DNA of 64,000 nt from positions 211,502-275,501 of the forward strand of contig QNGE01000282.1 in assembly GCA_008508345.1 (NCBI GenBank), written 5' to 3'. This DNA is from Paragonimus westermani. Its lineage: Eukaryota; Platyhelminthes; Trematoda; Plagiorchiida; Troglotrematidae. Below, piece by piece: positions 36,986 through 49,900 of this stretch (positions within the stretch are counted from its first letter, which is position 1; every line of letters starts with the position of its first letter). Under the pieces are notes generated by a model. It made no database searches and had not been told where the DNA came from. It saw only the letters and a program-made list of their open reading frames with translations. A program made the position numbers and the translations under genes.

Positions 36986-37445
36986 TAGTATCCACGTTTT
37001 GATCTCAGAGATTGTGGGTGATCTACTTAAACTGAGTAAGCTTAATGTGGCTGAATTTTACGTCTGCTGGATGACCTACGTCAGTCGCTGCGTTTGAAAA
37101 AACAGAATAGTTTCCTCCTTAGAAGGCAGTTTCATGCAAGCAGGTTTCTTAAAACCATGTGTTTCTTCTGGGCTCACTACTACTCTTCCCGTGTGAGTCG
37201 ATGAAATCTAGCGAGTAACTAGCAGAGAACAAGGTATCACGGACAAAGTTCAATTTTGTATTCAGTGCATTGCGTGTACGCATAGTACCCGCCCTGCGAA
37301 ATAAACTATGAACCAATAAGCGTTTTCAAGAGGTTGATAAAAAAAATCAAAATTGCAGCCAAATTGAGCCTAGAACACAGTGCAACGTCTTGTAGTTTAA
37401 TCCTGATACTCGAAAAGGTAAAATTAGCCAATTTTTAAAACTTAC

Positions 37446-37645
37446 CTTAATATGGAATGGTTAAGTTTGATGGTTTCAGAAAATCCAACATTTGCTCGGC
37501 CGTGCCTTTGACAAGTCTGAGTAGAGCAGTCGGAACAGACCTTTTTACAACGTGCCCCTCGAAAGCGTTTCGCAGCATCACCTGAGATGTACAGTAGAGT
37601 TTTCGCTTTTAAACAGCAAAGTTCAATGAACGCTGTGTAGTCAAA
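37446..37645 (-). CDS. Candidate internal exon, cysteine-rich
   Basis: The best splice context in the window. On the minus strand an acceptor with a T/C-rich tract (TTTTTCTTCATTTAATTTTCAG, 22 bases in all, of which the last seven are ATTTCAG-like) precedes 200 bases, ending at TTAAG followed by a perfect GTAAGT. The peptide starts FDYTAFIELCCLKAKTLLYI, then RGARCKKVCSDCSTQTCQRH, giving seven cysteines in 66 residues and suggesting a secreted or zinc-binding module. It starts at a codon boundary and ends after two bases. The domain is not recognised. Confidence 0.37.
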
Positions 37646-40600
37646 CTGAAAATTAAATGAAGAAAAACACTTGGGCCAGTATATACCGTTTAACAGCGCG
37701 GATGGGTGCTGATGGACACAAGCTCTTGTGCACAAAATATTGGCCTCTACTGGTTAATAGCTACAGCCTCCACAAACCGGGTAAGCCCTGATTTTTGTTC
37801 GATAACACACCCGAATAACCTGCATCGGATCCATTCAAGGTCGGCCTATCAACACGTTTTGAGCAGTCGATGACGCTGACACGTTCAGACATGTCACACG
37901 TTGACTAGATCAGGACACTGTTTTATCCATGTTCACCTTCAGGACCAAAACTGAAATGTGTTTACTGACATTACCGAGTAATTGATTTTGTGCGCCTGAG
38001 TATACATGTCAATCCATTAGATCTGATTGTCCACTTGTCGTTTTTCATGGTTTGTTGTCGAAGGATTACATATTTGTCAGATCTTTAAAAAATCCGTCTT
38101 GTTGCACGGTCAACTTCCACAACCTCTGCGTTGATTTTAACGATTCTCTATCAATTCACAATGTACGAACATAATAAAGTGAAAATCCCCTCTGGCATGA
38201 GACATCCAGATATCCTTAGGCATATATCTATAGCCTGTAAAATACCCCGTTAAAAAAAAATTCGCACGCACTCAGTCTTAATATTCTTCGTTTTTCTTCG
38301 TGTAGCTCTAGTTCACACACTTGTCCTTCTTAATCCCTAATCAGATTCAAGGCTAAATCACTAAAATTTTATCTAACTTAGTACGAACTGCTCCAGCTTT
38401 ATTTAACTTTGCTTTGAGTCTCGCGCTTATGCAGGCGGTTTTCTCGCAATCACACATTTAATTGCCCTTCATTTGTTGAAGTTATGATAATGTAAACATA
38501 TTCCCAGCGTGGACGTATCACATCGTCGGCTAGAGTTGACTCAGGGTCAACTAATCGGTCAGATTTAAAGGTGACACAACTCAAAACCAAAACGACGGCC
38601 TAACAGCATTACGTTTCACGCTAAATCCAGTGAAGTTTCAGCAACACGTTAGTCATCGTTTTGCATATTTTAAGTTAGCAAACTGGGATTAGTAGGATCT
38701 CACCCACTGACTGTTGACATTACTGAAGAACTTACGCCAAAATGATTATTCGGAAAAGCTTTAATAGTTTATTCAAAAGCTTCATCAGCTTGACCACTGA
38801 ATGGTCTGGTCAGCAGCACACTTTCAATTGGTCGCCATAATGGGCAAACCGAGAAATCACGCGAGCTGCAGAAAATTGCGAAATACACATCCAGTTTCTT
38901 TGCTACCAATTATCAGTAATGTTGAGCAGTACTTTTGCTTCGTGACTAGTTTGACTGCTCATCCCAAATTTGAGTCACAATTTATGGTTGATCAGGTCAT
39001 GAGGATACACTCAACAAAGCTGACGTTGACTTCCACCTCATTCGGCAACACAGTACTTAGGCAGCTTATGTGGGCCATAAACCTCCGTTTTGTTTAATTA
39101 ACTCCTCATTAAAAGCCTGCAACATTAAGGACATCACAAGACACTGTGGTGGTTCTCAAACACAGCAGACGTTGTGCGAAGCAACAATTTGAAACCTCGG
39201 TAACACATGATCAGACGATTCTGCGCACATGTTGGAGAGCCATTGTTTGTCCACATGGCGTTATTAATCGCAAACCGTTTGTGATTAGCAGTAAGCCACC
39301 GTACGGCGAGCGCTTGACAGGGTAAAATTTATCACGGGCTGCCAGGATGATCAATTATGCAATCAACTGACTCTAGGTGTCAGTGTTTCTGTCACAGATG
39401 TCGGTTGATAGACAGCCATTCGCTTAGACTGTATCTATTACTTTTGTTAGCCTCGGTAAAGAGCAACTAAAAATTGATGGACAGTTCACGTGTGAAAGTA
39501 AAACCAAATAAGCCTTAACAAAGTTAGCAATGGCTTCCTGAATCCAATATCTTCAACAGGCGCAAGTTAGGTGAAATTTTCAGTAAAATCAGCTCGATTT
39601 GATATACATGATGTTTGCAGCCTAGGTGGCTACGTAACAGCAGCTGTAGAACAGCGAACTGACATCTCAAATCCCTTTATAATCTCTTCTTTTAGGATTG
39701 TTCAAAATGTCCATTCGCTGGCACAACCGTTGCCAATATATTCTATCCCCTTGTCAAAAACTTTCCTTCCAGTGCATTCAAATTTTGTTTTTGACACATA
39801 TTCCAACTGTGCAGACATTCGTGGGTGTTCAGCAGAAACTTATATACAGATATTGACCACTGTAAATAGTGTCATGAGTAACACGCCTCAAATTCGTCTC
39901 TTCAAGGTATTTTGTGAATGATATGCACAAGGGCTTTGAACCATTGTCTACCTTGGCCTGGCATCTGTATTTAACTTAGGAGAGAAAACAACAACCTGTT
40001 TTATCAGAACTGTTCCAACAAATGTCACCTGGTTGACAACGGGAATTAGTGGGAAGTGCACCATCAGCTTCAGGAATTTTGAAGTTCACTAGGTAGGCAC
40101 ACTCAGTACGTGGGGATGGTAAAATGTTAGGATTGTACCTCAATTGAGTTGTAATTCTGAAACTTAATTGAGTGTGAAGATGGTAACGGACGACAGAAAC
40201 TATTTGAAAAATGTTCATGAATGCGTCCACATTCGGAAGTGTGGATGCTCTTCAGTTTTGCTTGGTGCAGTACACACAAAATTGATGAACTAGAATAGCA
40301 ACAAATTGGGGAATTAGGATCCGTAAAATTTCCGTCATGGCAACGTATTTTGAAACAATTTGTGAACATACAAACCATTTTAGTTAGGTTGTGCTGTTGA
40401 CAACAATGTGGGTTTAGGGACTAAGCTGAGTAACAGGTAAATGATAAAACGGTTTTTCTAACTAACTTACTGCCTTGAAATCATTTTTATACAGATTTAA
40501 TGGAGGTGCGATAAACAAAAATTCGCAGCTTAAGCCACAGTTCTGTCACAAATTTGATGTCACTTTTGATTTCAGACAGGTTCATCTATCATTTTTGATT

Positions 40601-41254
40601 TTCCAAGTGAAAATTATTCTTATGATTGACTTTCATTTAATTTGTCCACCAAAACTGGGTTTTACTTTTGAAAATGAGAGGCAGTTTCTATCGGTACTTT
40701 CTATTTTTACTGGCTAACCAAATAATCTTGTCAGCCAAACCGCAATGTTAACGAAAGTGTACGAACAAAGCCAAAATTTATTGTTATGCCCACGAAGGAA
40801 GTTGATCATTCAGGTACGTTCTGATGGCTACAGTTGTGGCCGGATTGACAAATTTCAGTGCAAGTGACCTGATGAAATTCTACTATGGTTCACAACCACG
40901 ACACATTTGTACCCATAATTTTCTGTGTGCGATATCTTGAAACCGTTCACAAACGAGAACGGAAACAAAGTTGAACGAACACAGAACAACCAGAATTTGA
41001 TCAACCAGATTCAGTTAATGCTAAAAACACAACAAGCCTAGCACAGAAATATAATGTATGGTTAAATAAAACGAAATTCCAGGAGACTCACGATTGTGGA
41101 ATTAATAGACAAGGCTAATTCGAACAAGGATATGAATTAGTGATGAGCGTCAACGACAGTAGATTTCAAATCTAAAATTCCGCCTGGAAATTGTCAACAG
41201 ACTTATGTGCCGCAAACGCTGTTGTCATTTGGGAGCAAGTTTCCAACTAGCCCA

Positions 41255-41310
41255 ACCGATTTGAACTTACTAACAAATTTCGCACCTACCGATTTGAACT
41301 TGCTAACAAA
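41255..41310 (+). repeat. Two-copy tandem repeat
   Basis: A 23-base unit starting ACCGATTTGAACTT occurs at 41255-41277 and 41288-41310 with one mismatch (period 33). Confidence 0.85.
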
Positions 41311-41923
41311 GTACAGATCTCAGAAATTCTGACTTATCCATCTGTTAACCGAAGTATAATAGCCTTGGAGCAACATTGAACAACAAATTCTTCTTTTCTA
41401 CTTGTGTTTCAGCATGTAGCTTGGAGGTAAAATATACGCAGCTTTGATGCAGCCAAAAGCAGCCTTATTCTTCGGTTCTGCACAGCTTCAAAGCAGACGC
41501 TCGACTTGACTTAAATGAAGCTCTGAGAAAAACATAGTTGACAGAGTACAAACACCCGTAAGCACAATTCATTAAGATTAAGCTAGACAGCTTTCGGCGC
41601 TTAGCCGATTTTCTGAGAAACTAAAACGATGAACCTGAAGGAATAATTAGACACCCTACGAAACTGGCTAAGTGTCTTTAGGAAAATTTGCTTGCATTAC
41701 GCTAAAAACGTAGGTGACAGACGTGACTAAGAGCAACAACTACTAAAAAGACAATTGTGGCCAATTTGTCTCATTCTGTTCTCGGCAGTCATACAAAGTA
41801 AGTTTATAAAAATTTTCTGCAAATTTCCTTTATTAATAACCCGGATGACCAGAAGTGGAAAATTAACCAAACAAAGTCATGACATGCACCATAGTATGAA
41901 AAACAATTCTATGACCCAACACA

Positions 41924-41942
41924 TGTATATATATATATATAA
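41924..41942 (+). repeat. TA dinucleotide microsatellite
   Basis: About nine TA units. Confidence 0.9.
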
Positions 41943-42821
41943 CGTTTGTCAGAGCAACTGCTAGAGGAAAGCTCAGTTGGTCTAATATACACGAATTCCG
42001 TACCTCACTCTATATAGGGTTCTTCTTCAATAATCGAATGCCTGATCTTAATTGGTCATTTATTTAGCAGGAAACCACAGCACTTAACATGCTGACCGCG
42101 AATCACTTTAGTTAATATATATAACAAAAATTACCGTTTCTCAATCGTTAAGTGTTTATCGCTGAGTGCAGACTTTGCGGAAAATAAACAGCTGCTGAAC
42201 CTTAATTTCCGGAGCAACTACTTTGACGGATCCCCTTTACGTTTTTGCGTTGCGTAGCCTTCACAGTCTCCTGTTTATATATGCAAAAGCACTTCAAATA
42301 ATTTGCGGGCTTTTAAAAGTGAACAATTGTCGTCAATGTAACAGTACTGAGCACAATTCTCTCTACGCCAGACAGCGCATATTTCTTAGCTGAAATAATC
42401 CTGTACACCTCATCTGTGAACCTGTCGTCATACACGCTATTTGAAGGCTGACATTGTTTTCTGCCTCCAAGCACGTAACATTAAATTTCCTTTGGATTTT
42501 TATCAACATACTTAGAGTCAACCCCTGCACAGAGTCCCTTCATTTCTAGTCAGTGCGCTGGAATCTCTGGTGGTCTTATTGTCCAGAGTTTCACAACTTT
42601 TTAATCGTGAAAATCCGTAAAGAAACACGCACTGGTGGTCGGAAACGTCTATACTTCAACAAGGAAAAGATTAGCTAATTACGGCCCGTGTGGAGCGTAC
42701 AAACCGAAAGAATGTCATATTAATTCAAGGAACTGCTGGGTATAAAGATTACTTTCGGGTTTAGGCGAGTACTAGTGAACATCAAACCATTTCTAAGAAA
42801 AAACCATTTGCGTTTAGCTAT

Positions 42822-42959
42822 TATAGTGAGGACAGACGGCCGCTCCATACTACTTACACTACTATTTAGCAGCAGCATGGATCAAAATGATTGCGAGAAA
42901 ATACGGGGGAGATACGGGGAAGATCATCAGTGGGCAGCATCACGTACAATGGCTTTCAC
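42822..42959 (+). repeat. LTR fragment, inverted relative to the gag it abuts
   Basis: Reverse-complement match of 43773-43911 at roughly 85-90% identity with one small indel; shared blocks include GACAGACGGCCGC, AGCAGCAGCATGGATC and GGGCAGCATCACGTACAATG. It is joined directly to the gag fragment, which runs the other way. Confidence 0.85.
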
Positions 42960-43582
42960 TAGTGTCCACTTTTTCCGCATCTGTAACACACATTGCCACG
43001 GTTCTCCTCCTTTTTCACCTTTGAAGCCGCCATTTCCTGAGTCAACTTTTCCACCGCACTTCGAAGGTCATTCGGTTCACTCGATCCGCTTGCCTCCACC
43101 TCGTTGACTGTCGCAGCGTTTTCTGATAGCAATTGTCGAGCTGCATCGGACAACTGTCCCAGCGTCATGGGCTGTGTGATGAGAGCAACCCTGAGCTGAT
43201 CCCGGACTGTTGGTGGCAGTCCGTCCAACAACTGTGCCGTCAGCAGGCGTTGTTCTGAGTCCTGGTCCGAAAGTGACAGGGCTCTTGACAACGCTACCCG
43301 TAGGGGCATGGCGTAGACCAGAGCGTTGCCTCCCAGTTCAAGCCGGGCGCCCTTGAACCGCCTCATTGCCTCCTGGCAGTCGGTGGGGGTGTCGAGCCCG
43401 GCGATCAGCGCCTCCTTCGCGGCGGCCCACCCCAGCTTCGCAGGGCCCCTTCGCGCCGCATCCAGCACCGTCAGCTTCGCCCAGTCAGCCTCCGCTCCGA
43501 CCGCTTCCGGCACGTCCTCACAGTTCTCCAGGAAACTCCAAACATCCCCAACCTCAAACGGCTGTAACCACGGGACCTTCAT
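42959..43582 (-). pseudogene. gag: Ty3/gypsy-type gag fragment with zinc knuckle
   Basis: A 207-codon uninterrupted frame, the cleanest coding sequence in the window and much richer in G+C than its surroundings. From ATG at 43582 it encodes a capsid-like helical region (AMRRFKGARLELGG, LTAQLLDGLPPTVRDQLRVA, LSDAARQLLSENA), a linker, a helical SAVEKLTQEMAA segment and the start of a CCHC knuckle, CYRCGKSGH, which lacks the final cysteine because the sequence switches there to an inverted LTR piece. The layout and knuckle match gag of Ty3/gypsy retrotransposons (CsRn1-like elements are common in trematodes). Gag packages the element RNA into virus-like particles. No pol follows. The plus-strand frames inside it are shadows. 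Lack of stops suggests a fairly recent insertion. Confidence 0.85.
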
Positions 43583-43587
43583 CTTCG

Positions 43588-43609
43588 CATCCTGGTCACG
43601 ACATCAATT
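43588..43609 (-). promoter_or_regulatory. Probable primer-binding site next to LTR end
   Basis: On the minus strand the LTR-like sequence ends GGTTCACAACA, followed by ATTGATGTCGTGACCAGG and then the gag ATG at 43582. This is the position of a tRNA primer-binding site. The tRNA is not identified. An AATAAA signal lies inside the LTR near 43645. Confidence 0.45.
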
Positions 43610-43911
43610 GTTGTGAACCCAGAAGGGAGGTGGCACTGAAGTTTATTCGTGGAAACTAACACACGACATATGCCTTTCAACGGGACTACGAACAGAAACA
43701 CTCATTTGCAAGCCACAGTTGTCCGAGGATGCTCCAGTCGCTTTGGACACCATGTCTCAATTCCATCATGTGGCGAAAGCCATTGTACGTGATGCTGCCC
43801 ACTAATGATCCTTTAAGCATCTCTCCCGTATTTATCTCACAATCATTTCGATCCATGCTGCTGCTGAATAGTGGTGTAATTAGTATGGTGCGGCCGTCTG
43901 TCTTCACTATA
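43610..43911 (-). repeat. 5' LTR (partial limits)
   Basis: Sequence upstream of gag on the minus strand; the part 43773-43911 matches the inverted copy at 42822-42959. The distal limit could extend toward 44000. Frames inside it at 43686-43961 are not genes. Confidence 0.6.
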
Positions 43912-46900
43912 CCATGATCTACATCGGTTGTCTCGTAATGTTTAGAGGTATGAACTATCACGTTAACGAATCACCGTTTTTCTACCGGAAGAAGCAATTG
44001 TCATGCGGTGAAAACGCTTCACGTTTGTTAGTGGTTTTTACATAGTTCCAGTTAGTGCTGGTCTATGAATTAATTTGAACCTCATAAGAAAACACAAACA
44101 ACTTGATAATGAATTAGTATCGGTTGCATTCAGCACTTGCTGTCCGTTTACTAGAGTATACGGTCGAAGTTTGTCAGTTACGCGTAACTGATAACTGACA
44201 ACAGTCGCAAAACCAGTTGTTTGACTCCGGCGAATTCGGTCATATAACACGTTATCTACGTTAGCATAATCCGTGTTCAGGCTTCAAATTTGCAAACATA
44301 ATATCTACCTAATGAAATAATGAGTTAGAAAATGTCGATAGCAAGCGATTGGTCGTTGGTGATTGTTGGGGCTTCAAGCTGGATAGCTTGTGGTGAAATC
44401 CAATCCTCCAAAAATAATCCTTGGTAGGTAACCAACTGGGTGTTTATTACATGCTCGTGAATAATGTGTACATGAAGCATGTAACAAAACTCTGAGATAT
44501 CCAGAGGTAAATAAACCACTGCACAGAACATTTTGAACATCCAGCTGTAGTGAACGAAAGTACTGTACGTTAAGATCACTAACTCGAAGCTAAGAAATAT
44601 GCTGGCATACGTCACATAGTTCCACTGTTCACATGGTGATTGTGATAAAGTCTAACAGACATCAAGAAGGAAGAATGAGAGGCACTTTTATCTCCTGTCA
44701 ACTAAAATTAACATTACGACATCATGTGAAACTTGGCTCACTCAGTGGACCATAAAACACCTGATAATTCTCATATATTAACTAAATGTCCACATCTGTA
44801 TCAAAACGTCATATTGAGCTGCGAGAACAATATAAACGCCAAGCAAAAATCGAACAAAAACGTCTTGTGACTGTGTTGTCTCATGTTACATTTGACTAAT
44901 CCATCCATCTCTAGATAACGGTATAAGCAAACGCAGCTCAGTATGATATGTATCAACAAATACACAGTCTTCACAGCTAAGCGAAATTATTAATGAATAT
45001 GATCTTTTTTATAACTCAGACACATTTGAAAAGCAAATGTTCATGTGATACCTCACACTTGTATTCATTGGATTACAACAAACAATTACTTAATTATCCC
45101 CGCCTCGTAGCTAAAACCACCGCTTTCAGATATACTCTTGAACCATTAACTAGTTAATGGTTCCACTATTACAAGTTTTGAACCAACTAATGAGGTACAT
45201 AAACGTTCACATAAATAAATACATAACAATAAGTGAAACATAAGATCGTTAGGCTGATAACTTATAGCAGTAAACAGTTTGATTGGAAGCAAGCAGGAAC
45301 AGCTCCAACTTCATCGATCGCTACAGTTGATATGTTGCAAAACCTTCCTGGTTGAATCAACTGACAATCTTACTAATGTCTGACTATTATTCGGCACGGT
45401 TTACTCACCGAACATCAGTATATGGGCGACAGTAGTGGTCCTAGCTTCGCTGGTCCTTTACTCTTCTTAAACCCATCATACCCACATTCGCGGTCCGCGA
45501 TTCCATCAGTCCTGGACAACCCTCCAAATATGTTCCGAATACGAAATAAATCTAGAATGAGTTATGAATATAATTGGATCCAGAACCGCTTACTATGTTA
45601 ACCGAAAGGAAAGTGTTATCGGTTGCTCACCATTTAACTGTTGTTATAGGACTAAAACTGACAGGCAGTGTTTGCCCGGCCTGACATATGACTTTAAATT
45701 TTTGTTTCGTTAACTGTACCATACATGTGCTTTAATGCGTTAATTTTAATGATTAATTGAATTAATTAATTAAATCAATTGAATTAATTAAATTTAGTGT
45801 TATGATCCCTTTAAACTCGGTCATTCACTGTTTTTCCGGAATAGGTTTCATAAAGGTCTTTGCTAGCAACATTCGTTTTGATATTACACAGCTGGTGACT
45901 TATAAGTGACCACGAACAAACAAATACACTGGTTTATGATTCGAGTGCTTATTGGGTAAAAGCACGTAGCAGTACTGTGCGTCCTCATGTTTTTCCTAGT
46001 TACAGTGAATATATTTTATTTGAGTTGAGGTCGTTGTCGATACAAATCGATTCCTCAACTGCCCCGTGTATTCAGGTAATCAAGTGAGCAAGACAACACT
46101 GTTGAAATCGCATGTTTATCTAGGTTCCACCAAGAAATGTCCCATAAGAGCAGGTCGATAAACTTTCGATGACTCCGAAAATTTGAATTTCAACTTAATT
46201 AATTTCTACCAGCATAACTGAATAAAACCCCTGGAGTGTGGTGCAAGGCATAGAAACCATTTAAACTAAGTTACTTCCTAGGGTGCTAATGGTAACTGTT
46301 TTAATTCCTTCATGGGTTTGAATAAGAGCCGGAGTTATCGGCATGAATTTCGACAGTGCTGCACGTATCTTAGAGTGAATTCACGTCAAATAATCACGGG
46401 ATATTTGACACCAAAGTGGAAAGAAATCTTCAGACTCCGTAATAATACCACTTTCTAAATGTTTAAGTAATTTTCAAAACACTGAGGAACTTTGTGACAC
46501 GCAAAATGGTGTCCCAATATAGCCAAGAAAAGTGGCAATATATTTTAAACAGAAGTATTCATTGATTCAGCTAGTAACCCACATCTGGGTTGAAACATTT
46601 AAAACTAGTGTTTTCATTGAATCAGGTGAAAAAATCGCGAAATATCTTTGTGTGGTATAGTATGATTCGGCATATTACGATTGACTGTTCTGATTAAGAT
46701 TTGTGTTCTCAAAATTAAAATTTCTTATTTTGCTATACGTTCTTTAGATTGTTGAATCATTGTGTATTCTGATATAACAATTAACACATTCCTCCATACA
46801 ATTAACTTGTTATATAAATAAAAGTATATTGGAAACTTACAAATATTGCGCCAACAGTTTTTCGCGTCAATAATATTTGAATCGCTAGATTTTATCAGTG

Positions 46901-49900
46901 TCAATCATCTCGCTAAAATTTACATCCAAAGTCTTTGGTATAATGAAATAACCGTAGAACCTATGAACACCAGGTGTGATAGGAATTCGTTAACTGCATT
47001 AGAAAACGAAAGCGAATAAATCAGACTGAAGAACAGTTTGATATTGCCAATACGGTTTGTTCGTGTTGGCAGTGCAGCAGACAACCACATGGAGTGTGAA
47101 TATATGTCAGAGTGCCAGTCAAGGTAACCATCCACCGACTGCCATGTTACGTTAGCTAAAATGAGAAGATATGCGAGATATGTTCGAAATCTGTGACGTA
47201 AATGCGAAAAGGTAGCAGAAAGGTAAATCAACGTGTAAGCAATCGTTTTGGAAAATTTCCCACAGAAAACAGCAGACCACTCGCCCGTTTCTTTCAAAAT
47301 TGGTCTACAAATGCACTGAAGCAGGAAGATACATCTTATATAACTTTCTTTGATGTGTACTTCGACATTTTTGGTTTGAATAGTTGTGCTTGTTTTGGAA
47401 CAGACCAAGTTGCGAAAGTTTAAAACTTTCGCCGGTGAAGTAAACAGAATGCTAGACTAGTCGGGCTACGAAGTCAAAAAGTAAACACGAGACAGTTGTC
47501 AGGGCTAAGTCTGGACCTCATCACTTAGCCGACATGGGCCAGGTTCGGTGCAACATAAATACAATTTATTATGGTGTTTCTAAGGATATCTAGGGAGCAT
47601 TTTTGTCCTGTACGCGTGATAGAATCACGGTCTTTGTGGCTTACAAATGAATATAACGCCCCTTGTACTGGATGGAATAGTGCGGTTATGGGAACTAAAA
47701 CTGACAGGTAATGAAGTGAAAACAGAGCATTTGAATTAAAGCGGCCCGGTATTTTGAACTACCAGTATAAGAACTCCAGAAGGATGAGTTTACTATTAAC
47801 GGTACATGACCAACCATGTTTTATTGCCCTTTAAATGACATGTTCAAACATGTACACTACCATAAATTTAAATTGCAGTGGATTGAAGTGCTTTGAGGTA
47901 AATTACATGAAATCGCTATTTTGCATCAAGGTTATCCCAGAAGTACGCCATTTTTGGCGAAATCACGGTTTTGGATTGTGCAGCCCGTCGGACTAATTGG
48001 CATTTTGTGATGACTACTCACATGAAAAATGTGCTGGAATGGAAAGTTTGCCACACCAATCACTGAAGTAAGAGACAGTAAGAAGAGATCGGTTTTGAGC
48101 TTAAACTATCTTGTTTTTGTTGAGTTCATCCAAATGACGCAGAAACGACAGGTTTTGTCCTGAATTAAAAGAGAACTGTCATACTAGATTCCCCAGGCCC
48201 ACTCTTATAGCGTCATTCTATTGCGGTCATTCACGGTTTGTTGCTGGCAGAACCAAAGAAACTGAACTATCAACGCACTCTTTTTTTAAGCTTTTTCGAT
48301 TAGTAATGATGATAAGCATTACAATGGGAAAACGATTATTTCGGAACAAACGATATAAGTTACGCGTAGCCGATTTAAAACAAAATAGCAGTCATTAACA
48401 TTTTCACGGAGATTATGTGGATGTTACCGCTATCCCATGTGACGGAAAAGAAGTCATTTACCATCTGCCAACCACACAGATAGCATACAGCAATTTTTAG
48501 AAGGCGTACGGCTGATCTATGCCAAAATGTACATGAGTTTAAGTTATTCTGCATGAATTCCATTGCTAACTCAGAAGATCAACCACTATCCTGAATTAGT
48601 ATTTGCGTCATAAATCCAGTTAATTCTCACGAGGATCGTCAACATCACTGGCGTACTGTGTGCTCAGATTCCTTCGCAGTTTTGAGCATACACGTGTTTA
48701 TCCCGAAAGGAGAGATTTCAGACTTGCATATAATAATCTGCTTGAATCACCAAAAAGATCGGCACAGCCTGTTCCATTTAAATCATTTATCTGGCAAACA
48801 GTTTTCCATAAAGATCGGAAGAAAGTAGCACACGATATTAGCTTAATCTAGAGTTATGTTAGAGCTGCGATCAATTTTGAATGATGTTCCGTGCAGACAG
48901 CAAACTCTGTTGCTACTCGCCGCCGTCTATTTCGCTTTCGAAACAAGGCATGCAATTGCAAACGACTTATTCTGCACACTGAAAAAGATATGGTCTTAGC
49001 CTAATACGAGTAAAATGAATATGATACTATAAGTAGACGCTCAATTGCACATTTCCGAAATACATTTGTCCATCTCTCGACGGTGTAGAGCATTACTGTT
49101 AAGTTGCATGAATAATCTGAACATTGTTACAAAACAAATTTACAACCAGAATGACAACTCATCAGTTTTATTGAGAGTCGACAACCGAGATAAGAAAAAC
49201 TCCAGTGTTGTTGTAATTAATCCTGATAAGTATATGTGCGTAGGAAGACAACGTAGTCTGGTCATTGAATGCAATTCACCACTCTCAACCCGGTGAAATA
49301 TATGCGCGGTTCGGTGGAAACATTTGTCACCAGAACACGTCACATATGCATAGTCGACTGCGTTGAGTAAAACTAAAAATTATCGGAACTGATCTATGAC
49401 TAATGGGTGTCCCAACAACTTAATTCAGCGTCACCGTGAATGGAAAACTGAAATTAGTAAGAATGTTGAGACCCCAAGGAATGAGTGCGTAGTGAGTCGT
49501 CCTGCAAAATAAAACGAAAAACTAGTGAATTACCTTCTTGTCGTAGCAGGTTTACTGTCCCAAATCAGACACAGGCAAACCGTGACAAACAATGGTATAT
49601 AAATCTTCTGGCATCGAACCACATCGTGTACGCCAGTTCCTATAAAACTGCTGTGAAAGTTACACAGACAGTATCGATAGACCGCTGATTTTAACGACTT
49701 GAGGAAAGTGCACTTAATTAATTTCCCAAACAAACTTCCTTGTTAGTCTCCATTGTGATTATATTAACCTGGAACGAAATTATCAATGCGTACGTTCGTA
49801 ATTTTTTGTTGTCTAACAATGGAATATGTTAAGTGGCACAACGAATAGTTCAGTAACATCAACCAGGCAGGAGGGCTGCCTCCAGAAGGTAAATCGTTAG

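Larger units (their letters stand above)
37646..42821. other. Non-coding DNA with small repeats
   Basis: A 116-codon plus frame at 39571-39921 ends near CTTCAAG followed by GTATTT and begins near TTTTCAG, an exon-like arrangement but of chance length. Minus frames at 39976-40378 are cysteine-rich but overlap in two frames. No gene is called. Confidence 0.35.

Noticed and set aside
39571..39921. 116-codon plus frame with TTTTCAG before and GTATTT after
   Set aside because: Length is expected by chance, the donor is weak and the peptide is unremarkable; left as a remark only.
39976..40378. Cysteine-rich minus-strand protein across two frames
   Set aside because: Requires a frameshift between two chance-length frames; no splice pair fits the phases (the 50-base GTACAATC...CTAG option gives an immediate stop).
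43326..43659. Two plus-strand frames of about 96 codons
   Set aside because: Antisense shadows of the GC-rich gag; composition is that of reverse-read coding DNA.
46920..47408. 162-codon minus-strand open frame
   Set aside because: Near the chance limit, no motif, no initiation or splice context; hydrophobic stretches alone do not make a gene.
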